Source: an uncultured Treponema sp. (GTDB lineage: Bacteria > Spirochaetota > Spirochaetia > Treponematales > Treponemataceae). Taken from it: DNA of 5,207 nucleotides. Shown here in pieces: positions 1 through 5,207 of the stretch. Below the pieces are notes generated by a model. It was given only the letters and a program-made list of their open reading frames with translations. It had not been told where the DNA came from and ran no database searches. Where the stretch lies: NCBI GenBank assembly GCA_947176045.1, contig CAMWPF010000130.1, positions 1-5,207 on the forward strand. The letters run 5' to 3'. Position numbers and translations under genes: made by a program. The number at the start of each line of letters is the position of its first letter. Position 1 is the stretch's first letter.

Positions 1-256
1 TCCGCATCGCGACCGCCGTAACAATCGGGGAAAGGAGGATATTGACCAAATCATTGGCAACCAGCAGCGTGTTTATGAGGATTTCCTTCTTCTCAAGCAG
101 GCGGCCGGCACGAACCGCGCGCCGGTCCTTTTCGCGGCGCAAAATCCGAAGCCGCAATTTGTTCATGGAAAGAAACGAGCTTTCTGAAATGGAAAACAGC
201 ATCGACAGGACGACCAAAACCGCCGATGCAAGCAAAAGCCCCGCCAACTCAATCAT
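1..256 (-). CDS. CNNM/CorB-type (DUF21) membrane protein, N-terminal part only
   Basis: The first 85 residues are visible; the gene continues past the left edge. Residues 3-23 form a hydrophobic membrane helix, followed directly by FSISESSFLSMNKLRLR (21-37), the signature of the CNNM/DUF21 transmembrane domain (family pattern F-S-x-S-E-[TS]-[AS]-[FL]-S-x-N). A basic loop (about 40-57, many Arg/Lys) leads to a second hydrophobic stretch with TLLVANDLVNI (63-73), matching the family's '[IL]-x-[GA]-N-x-[LV]-V-N-I' segment. Family members are inner-membrane proteins, usually with two CBS domains and a CorC_HlyC domain after the membrane part, linked to Mg2+ (and other divalent cation) transport; many are annotated hemolysin C or TlyC by old convention. 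The CBS part would lie outside the window, so its presence is unseen. ATG at 254-256 is preferred because it begins exactly at the family's usual N-terminus and has AAGGTG (259-264) close upstream and GGAG (268-271) farther up. An in-frame ATG at 284-286 has no ribosome site and adds ten unfamily-like residues. The family assignment is firm; the substrate is not determinable. Confidence 0.9.
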   Translation of the reverse strand, partial: MIELAGLLLASAVLVVLSMLFSISESSFLSMNKLRLRILRREKDRRAVRAGRLLEKKEILINTLLVANDLVNILLSPIVTAVAMR

Positions 257-286
257 ACCACCTTCATCTCCAAAGCCGAAACACAT

Positions 287-302
287 GCGCAAACGCGCAA
301 AC
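287..302. repeat. Two tandem copies of an 8-bp unit (GCGCAAAC)
   Basis: The plus strand reads GCGCAAAC at 287-294 and again at 295-302, its last two bases overlapping the left arm of the adjacent hairpin. On the transcribed minus strand this gives a GTTTGCGC GTTTGCGC tract directly after the hairpin, placing two short T-runs there. Two copies of an 8-mer in a GC-rich gap may be chance; no function is assigned. Confidence 0.6.
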
Positions 303-323
303 GGCGGCGCTTCGCGCCGCCGT
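301..323 (-). terminator. Perfect GC-rich hairpin between the lipoprotein and CNNM genes; possible weak terminator
   Basis: ACGGCGGCGC (301-310) and GCGCCGCCGT (314-323) are exact inverted complements around a 3-nt loop, giving a 10-bp stem with nine G:C pairs out of ten at most positions. It begins 32 bp after the lipoprotein stop codon in the direction of transcription and ends 44 bp before the CNNM start codon. On the minus strand the stem is followed by TTTGCGCGTTTG, an interrupted rather than a continuous T-run, so it would be an inefficient intrinsic terminator. On the plus strand there is no T-run at all. The alternative is an intercistronic stem that protects the upstream mRNA or lowers readthrough into the CNNM gene. 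The structure is certain; its role is inferred. Confidence 0.45.
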
Positions 324-355
324 CACTGCCGACTGATGTACAATCTGCGAAGCCG

Positions 356-1366
356 TTACTTCGCGTCTGCCGACTGCGCCTCGGCATCCGCGCGATCCTG
401 CTCGGAGAATGAAATAATCCGCGCAATCAATTCGGCGATATTCTCCGCGTAGCTGCTTTCCGGCGCCGCCTCAACCGCCTTGTCCAGCAGGGAAACGACG
501 CCGTCGATGTCCGGCGCACCGGAACTGATCAGCAAATTTGCGGCGGCATAATACAACGTCTGCCGATCCACCGGATCAAGCCGGCTGTCTTCTGCGAACT
601 TCTCATACACATCGACCGCCTCCGCAACTTCCATTTTGACAAGGCGCGCATACGCATCGCTGTGCGCGGTCGCAACAAGGTACTTGCTGACAAGCCCGGT
701 TTCGTTCTTTTTATCCAAATCAGGCACCTTCCGGTACAGCTCCGCCAGCAGCATCGTCTGCGTCTGCGGCGTGGCGTTGTACAGCGCGTCAATCGCCCGC
801 ACCCGTTCAAGCGCGGAGCCTTTTCTGGCGGCGGCGGCCAAAGCGGAAATTTCCTGAACAGCCTCGTCTTCCTGCTCGACAAGCTGGACATATCCGTCCA
901 CCGACGGCGAAAGATAATCAAAGACGACCGTCGCGACGTAGTAGCCCTCCTTCGTCGTAATGATGACCGACGGCGTTTCACGAATGAAAAGCAGGTCGGC
1001 GACTTCATACTGGCGCTCCTTCAGCGCCTGATTCTTTTCCGCCGCCTTCTGCTCCTCGCTCGTCGCAGACTCAAGGTCGAAGCCCATCATCCGCGCCTCT
1101 TCCGTAAAATCAAAATGAACGCAGACATACCGCTCCGACAAAGCCTCCGTAAACTCCGGGGACGACAGCAGGAGCGCGACGCCGTCCGCAGAACCGTCAA
1201 AATCCACGTCGGAATTCACAAACAGCAGGATGTTCTTGTCCTGCGCGGCGGCAACCTTTTTCGCCGCGTCAAAATCCTCATACCAGCCGTTCGCATCCGG
1301 CTTCGCACGGCAGCCGCCCAAAACCAGCGCGGCGCACAGCCCCGCAATCAACGCAATTCTCTTCAT
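356..1366 (-). CDS. Lipoprotein with thioredoxin-like domain lacking CxxC
   Basis: This encodes 336 residues. The N-terminus MKRIALIAG... has a short basic region, a hydrophobic core and the lipobox L-G-G-C, so the protein should be cleaved before and lipidated on Cys19 and held on the outer face of the inner membrane or in the outer membrane. Residues about 27-166 look like a Thioredoxin_7-type fold: W28 followed by an amphipathic helix (DFDAAKKVAAAQ), a beta strand NILLFVNS, a helix ending SPEF, the strand YVCVHFDF, and after a charged helical insert (about 98-119) the strand pair around E-T-P-S (130-133), where the fold's cis-proline normally sits. The usual CxxC position instead reads DVDFDGSAD (53-61), so no thiol-disulfide chemistry is expected. 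Residues about 170-325 are helical and loosely TPR-like, with an acidic Ala/Asp/Glu tail. The start at 1366 is chosen over an in-frame ATG at 1459 because it creates the signal peptide and has a ribosome site; the longer version would overlap purL. Separated from purL by 28 bp, it is probably co-transcribed. Its function is unknown; binding or scaffolding in the envelope is a guess. Gene call is strong, fold assignment moderate. Confidence 0.9.
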   Translation of the reverse strand: MKRIALIAGLCAALVLGGCRAKPDANGWYEDFDAAKKVAAAQDKNILLFVNSDVDFDGSADGVALLLSSPEFTEALSERYVCVHFDFTEEARMMGFDLESATSEEQKAAEKNQALKERQYEVADLLFIRETPSVIITTKEGYYVATVVFDYLSPSVDGYVQLVEQEDEAVQEISALAAAARKGSALERVRAIDALYNATPQTQTMLLAELYRKVPDLDKKNETGLVSKYLVATAHSDAYARLVKMEVAEAVDVYEKFAEDSRLDPVDRQTLYYAAANLLISSGAPDIDGVVSLLDKAVEAAPESSYAENIAELIARIISFSEQDRADAEAQSADAK

Positions 1367-1371
1367 TTCTT

Positions 1372-1377
1372 CACCTT
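1372..1377 (-). promoter_or_regulatory. Ribosome binding site of the lipoprotein gene
   Basis: On the minus strand the purine-rich leader GGAAAGGTGAAGAA runs straight into the ATG at 1364-1366. AAGGTG (1372-1377) is complementary to the 16S 3' end and sits 5 nt from the start. This fixes the start at 1366 instead of the in-frame ATG at 1459, which lies inside the purL coding region. Confidence 0.8.
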
Positions 1378-1394
1378 TCCTTTTCCTTTCTGCA

Positions 1395-4300
1395 TCAATA
1401 GAAATACCGCACCCCGGCGGCAAAAATATTCTGGCAGGAATTCTCCTGCGGATTTTCAAGCGGATTTCCCGCGACGTTCCGAATCAAATCGTACGACGCG
1501 CCGCCCGCCTCCGTGCCGATGGTGCGCTCGCTGTGCCCCATCTTGCCGAGGATGCGTCCGTCCGGGCTGGTGATTCCTTCGATTGCAAACAGCGAGCCGT
1601 TCGGATTGTCCGGCTCCGCGACCGCAGGAATTCCATGTTCGTCGACATACTGAGAAAAAATCTGCCCACGCGCGAACAGCGCCTCCGCAGTCCGTTCGTC
1701 CATCACAATCCGCCCCTCGCCATGGGAAATCGGAACCAGATGAATCCGGCTGTCGATGACGGACGGATCCATCGCCCACGGGCTTGCCGCGGAGACAATC
1801 CGCGTCCGCGCAATCCGCGAAATATGCCGCCCCACCGTGTTGAACGTCAGCGTCGGCATTTCTTCTGCCGGAGCGCAAATTTCGCCGGAAATCACCAGCC
1901 CCGTCTTGATGAGCGCCTGGAAGCCGTTGCAGATTCCCAGCACAAGGCCGTCCCGCTTTTGCAGCAAGTCCATGACCTGCGCGGCAATCCGCGGCTCCCG
2001 CAGGACGTTCGCGATGAATTTCCCGGAACCGTCCGGCTCGTCTCCGGCGCTGAATCCGCCGGAAAGCGCCAGAATCTGCGCTCCGGCGAGCCGCCGCTCC
2101 AGCTCGGACAGCGAGCGCTCCAGCGCCTGCGGCGTATTGTTTGCAAAGACGAGCAGCTCCGTCTCCGCTCCGGCAAGCTGGAACGCCCGCGCCATATCGT
2201 ATTCGCAGTTCGTGCCGGGAAACACCGGCAGCAGGACGCGCGGCTTTGTTTTCGGGCGCACAAGCTGGAACGACGGATTGCGGCGGACGTCGCCCAGCGA
2301 CTTGTGGACGGCGCGCGCGAAGACCGGCAGCTCCTTCTGAACCGCAGCGCCGCTCACCGGCGGGAACACCTTTGAAAGCGTCCGCTCCCACGCCGCCTCC
2401 GCCTCGGAAAGCGGAAGCGCCATGCCGCCGATTCCCGGAACGTCCAGACGGATTTCCGGCGCCGCACTCGTCCGTCCCACTTCCGAAAGCGTTCCCGGCG
2501 CAAACGCAGAAGCCGCCAGCTCCTCCTCCGCCTCCACGACGATGGCGCCGTACAGCGGCGTGAACAAGTCAGCCGCACAAGCCGCGCCTTCCGGCGCAAT
2601 GCCGGCGGCCGTGCAGGAGCGCGGAACCGCCGTGATATCGGCGCCGATCCGGTTGCCCAACGCCATCTTTGTCAGCGCCTCCGCGATGCCGCCGGCGCAC
2701 ACCGGATACATCGCCGCAATCTTTCCGGCGCCGCTCAAGCGGCACAGTTCGTCCGTATTTTTGGCGAACGCGGCGAAATCGGGCGCCAGCTCCGCGGAAT
2801 ACGGAACCGACACGAGGTACACGCGGTCTCCCGCCTTCTTGAACGCGCCGCTGACGACATTCCGCGCCTCCAGATGCGACACCGCGAACGAAACCAGCGT
2901 ATGCGGCACATTCAGTTCCTCGAACGAGCCGCTCATGCTGTCCTTTCCGCCGATAGAGGCCGTTCCCATCGCCTTCTGCGCGTCCAGCGCACCGAGCAGC
3001 GCCGCCGCAGGATGCCCCCACGACGGCCCGTCCACCGCCCGCCCGAAGAATTCCTGAAACGAAAGCCGGCAGTCCGCCGGACGGCCGCCCATGCAGGCGA
3101 TCTTCGCAAGCGATGAAAGCACCGCCGTCTGCGCTCCGTGCCACGGGCTCCACTCTCCGACGCGCGGATCAAAGCCGAACGCCATCAGGCTCGCCGTAGA
3201 CGTTTCCTGCGGCGCGACGACCGGCAGCTTCGCGGCCATTCCCGCCTCCGGCGTGCATTGGTATTTTCCGCCATACGGAAACAGCACCGACGCCGCGCCG
3301 ATCGAACCGTCGAACCGCTCGCCCAAGCCACGCTGCGAGCAGCAGGCGAGATCGCCGATGTCCGCAAGCCACGCCGCCTTCAAACCATCCGCAGAAGGAG
3401 CCGCGCCGCCGCGGACAGCGCGCGCTCCGAGCGCCGCACGCACCGAATCCAACGGATTCACCAGCGGAGAATCCTGCGGCGCGGCAGGACTTTCAATCAG
3501 CGCGGACGCTTCATGGTGCGCGCCGGCGGCATCCACAAATTCCCGCGCGATGTCAACGATGACCGAGCCGCGCCACCGCATGACGAGCCGGTCAGTGTCC
3601 GTAACGTCAGCGACCTTCACCGCCGCAAGGTTCTCCTGCGCGGCGGCCGCAATGAAGCGCTCCGCATCCGACGCGCGGACGACGACCGCCATGCGCTCCT
3701 GGCTTTCGGAAATCGCAAGCTCCGTTCCGTCCAAGCCTTCGTACTTTTTCGGAACGGCGTCCAAGTTGATGTCCAAGCCCGGCGCCAGCTCCCCCACCGC
3801 GACAGAAACGCCGCCCGCGCCGAAATCATTGCACCGGCGTATCATCAGGCTGACTTCCTCGTTCCGGAAGAGGCGCTGGATCTTCCGCTCCTCGACGGCG
3901 TTTCCCTTCTGGACTTCAGCCGCAGCCGTGGCGACCGATTGTTCCGTATGAACTTTCGACGAGCCGGTCGCACCGCCGATGCCGTCGCGCCCCGTGCCGC
4001 CGCCCAGCAGGATGACGACGTCGCCCGGCTCAGGGCGCTCCCGGACGACCATAGCCTCCGGCGCCGCGGCAATCACCGCGCCAAGCTCCATGCGCTTCGC
4101 CAGATAGCCGGGATGATACAGTTCGACGACCTGCCCCGTCGTCAGTCCGATCTGGTTTCCATACGAACTGAAGCCCTGCGCCGACTCGCGGACGAGCTTG
4201 AGCTGCGGCAGCTTTCCCGCACGCGTGGCGGAAAGCGGAACAGTCGGATCCGCCGCGCCCGTTACGCGCATCGACTGGTACACCCACGACCGGCCGCTCA

Positions 4301-5207
4301 GCGGATCGCGTATGGCGCCGCCGATGCACGTCGCCGCGCCGCCGAACGGCTCGATTTCCGTCGGATGGTTGTGGGTTTCATTTTTGAACATGAGCAGCCA
4401 CCGCTCCACAGAACCGGCGTCGCCTTCCTTCAGCGGCGCCCCGTCCTTTCCGCGGGTGTAATGCACATCGACGTACACCGAACAGGCGTTGTTCTCTTCG
4501 GAAACCTCCAGATCGTCCAGCCTGCCGTGCTTCTTCAAGTACTTCATGCCGATGACGGCCATATCCATAAGCGTAACCGGTCTGCCGTCCCGCCCGGCGT
4601 ACAGCTCCGCGCGCATTTCCGTATATGAATCCAGCGACTTCTGGAACAGCGCCTTGTACGGGCCGTCCGCAATCTGGATGCTTTTCAGCTCCGTGAGGAA
4701 CGTCGTGTGCCGGCAGTGATCCGACCAATAGGTGTCAAGGACGCGGATTTCCGTAACGGTCGGATCGCGCCCTTCCTTCTTGAAATAGTCCTGCAAGAAC
4801 CGGATGTCGGCACAGTCCATCGCCAGCCCCATCTGCGCCCGGTACTGCTCCAACGCCGCCGCGTCCCACCCGATGAAGCCGGCGACTGACGGAATGCCGG
4901 CAGGCTCTTCCGCCGAAAGTTCCAGCGTCTCCGGCTTCCTGCTGTCGGCGAGCCGGGAATCCACGGGGTTGATCAAATAAGCTTCAATCCGCCGGACGTC
5001 GTCCGCGCCCACCGTTCCGCTGAGGACGACCATCTTCGCACAGCGGACGCGGGGCGGCTCCATTCCCACTGAAGCGGACGAAGCCATTCCCGCACGGAGC
5101 AGCGAAAGGCACTGTTCGGCGCTGTCGGCGCGCTGGTCGTACTGCCCCGGAAGATATTCCCACAAAATGACGACGTCGTCCGCGCCCGTTTCGACAGATT
5201 CATAGAT
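1395..5207 (-). CDS. purL: Phosphoribosylformylglycinamidine synthase, single-chain (N-terminus cut off by window edge)
   Basis: It converts FGAR, glutamine and ATP to FGAM, glutamate, ADP and phosphate, the fourth step of de novo purine synthesis, in the cytosol. The frame is open to the right edge, giving 1270 visible residues; by comparison with Streptococcus/Clostridium-type PurL about 85 residues are missing, and a TTG at 5163-5165 is not the start. Visible domains in order: end of the PurS-like N-domain with EYLPGQYDQRADSA (17-30); linker with DTYWSDHCRHTTF (158-170); first AIRS half with FKNETHNHPTEIEPFGGAAT (274-293), and its C-terminal part with CNDFGAGGVSVAVGEL (459-474) and ISESQERM (499-506); second AIRS half with WSPWHGAQ (686-693) and SIGGKDSMSGSF (751-762), the structural nucleotide site; glutaminase from about 988 with PVFPGTN, GGFSAGDEPDGS, nucleophile Cys1093 in LGICNGFQA, and His1225/Glu1227 in GHSER. 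All triad residues are intact and no frameshift is seen, so the enzyme should be active without separate PurS or PurQ. The tail GVRYFY is typical of this clade. Promoter and ribosome site lie outside the window. Identification is near certain. Confidence 0.98.
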   Translation of the reverse strand: MYESVETGADDVVILWEYLPGQYDQRADSAEQCLSLLRAGMASSASVGMEPPRVRCAKMVVLSGTVGADDVRRIEAYLINPVDSRLADSRKPETLELSAEEPAGIPSVAGFIGWDAAALEQYRAQMGLAMDCADIRFLQDYFKKEGRDPTVTEIRVLDTYWSDHCRHTTFLTELKSIQIADGPYKALFQKSLDSYTEMRAELYAGRDGRPVTLMDMAVIGMKYLKKHGRLDDLEVSEENNACSVYVDVHYTRGKDGAPLKEGDAGSVERWLLMFKNETHNHPTEIEPFGGAATCIGGAIRDPLSGRSWVYQSMRVTGAADPTVPLSATRAGKLPQLKLVRESAQGFSSYGNQIGLTTGQVVELYHPGYLAKRMELGAVIAAAPEAMVVRERPEPGDVVILLGGGTGRDGIGGATGSSKVHTEQSVATAAAEVQKGNAVEERKIQRLFRNEEVSLMIRRCNDFGAGGVSVAVGELAPGLDINLDAVPKKYEGLDGTELAISESQERMAVVVRASDAERFIAAAAQENLAAVKVADVTDTDRLVMRWRGSVIVDIAREFVDAAGAHHEASALIESPAAPQDSPLVNPLDSVRAALGARAVRGGAAPSADGLKAAWLADIGDLACCSQRGLGERFDGSIGAASVLFPYGGKYQCTPEAGMAAKLPVVAPQETSTASLMAFGFDPRVGEWSPWHGAQTAVLSSLAKIACMGGRPADCRLSFQEFFGRAVDGPSWGHPAAALLGALDAQKAMGTASIGGKDSMSGSFEELNVPHTLVSFAVSHLEARNVVSGAFKKAGDRVYLVSVPYSAELAPDFAAFAKNTDELCRLSGAGKIAAMYPVCAGGIAEALTKMALGNRIGADITAVPRSCTAAGIAPEGAACAADLFTPLYGAIVVEAEEELAASAFAPGTLSEVGRTSAAPEIRLDVPGIGGMALPLSEAEAAWERTLSKVFPPVSGAAVQKELPVFARAVHKSLGDVRRNPSFQLVRPKTKPRVLLPVFPGTNCEYDMARAFQLAGAETELLVFANNTPQALERSLSELERRLAGAQILALSGGFSAGDEPDGSGKFIANVLREPRIAAQVMDLLQKRDGLVLGICNGFQALIKTGLVISGEICAPAEEMPTLTFNTVGRHISRIARTRIVSAASPWAMDPSVIDSRIHLVPISHGEGRIVMDERTAEALFARGQIFSQYVDEHGIPAVAEPDNPNGSLFAIEGITSPDGRILGKMGHSERTIGTEAGGASYDLIRNVAGNPLENPQENSCQNIFAAGVRYFY

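Noticed and set aside
258..269. Four-codon ORF (M-K-V-V-stop) ending in an ATGA overlap with the CNNM start
   Set aside because: Too short to support as a gene; the ATGA overlap is easily produced by chance and there is no further sign of translation coupling.
257..355. Possible small RNA or riboswitch in the 99-bp gap
   Set aside because: Apart from the single hairpin there is no recognisable conserved RNA structure, promoter or second stem.
42..452. Plus-strand open frame of 136 codons across the CNNM-lipoprotein gap
   Set aside because: It runs antisense through the CNNM start region and the lipoprotein C-terminus, is low-complexity Ser/Arg-rich, and the minus-strand CNNM reading explains the sequence.
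1367..1459. Extended N-terminus (31 more residues) of the lipoprotein starting at 1459
   Set aside because: It would overlap the purL end by about 65 bp, lacks a ribosome site, and would bury the signal peptide and lipobox behind an Arg-rich stretch.
3138..4628. Long plus-strand open frame (496 codons) opposite purL, and similar ones at 1230-2375 and 3091-3951
   Set aside because: These lie antisense to a fully conserved PurL and are extremely Arg/Ala/Pro-rich, as expected from the complement of G/C-ending codons. None has recognisable motifs.
1395..5165. TTG at 5163-5165 as the purL start
   Set aside because: The frame stays open to the window edge and the residues there continue the PurS-like domain directly before the EYLPGQ motif, so the true start is outside the window.

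Overview
The window holds three genes in a row, all read on the minus strand (right to left), with no RNA genes, mobile elements, CRISPR arrays or phage material. From 5207 down to 1395 lies most of a single-chain phosphoribosylformylglycinamidine synthase (PurL, FGAM synthase), cut off at its N-terminus by the window edge. A 28-bp gap leads to a 336-residue lipoprotein (1366-356) with a thioredoxin-like N-terminal half that lacks the CxxC active site. After a 99-bp gap containing a strong GC-rich hairpin comes the N-terminal 85 residues of a CNNM/CorB-type (DUF21, 'hemolysin-like') membrane protein, cut off by the left edge.

The organism is a GC-rich bacterium with strong G/C preference at third codon positions; this is why long open frames appear opposite purL. 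The PurL is of the Clostridium/Streptococcus type (fused single chain ending in a G-V-[RK]-Y-F tail), a version found in Firmicutes and also in some other phyla. The spaced-lipobox lipoprotein with a degenerate thioredoxin fold reminds me of Treponema-type spirochaete lipoproteins, so a high-GC spirochaete is my tentative guess. A Firmicute is not excluded, and the window has no decisive marker.

How the genes work together: purL carries out step 4 of de novo purine synthesis. The close spacing and shared direction suggest that at least the lipoprotein is co-transcribed with it, and possibly the CNNM protein as well. There is no known functional link between purine synthesis and the other two, so they may simply share a transcript. 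The purL promoter and start lie outside the window. I see no credible previously undescribed system here; the most interesting item is the CxxC-less thioredoxin-like lipoprotein with an aspartate-rich loop at the place where the active-site cysteines would be.
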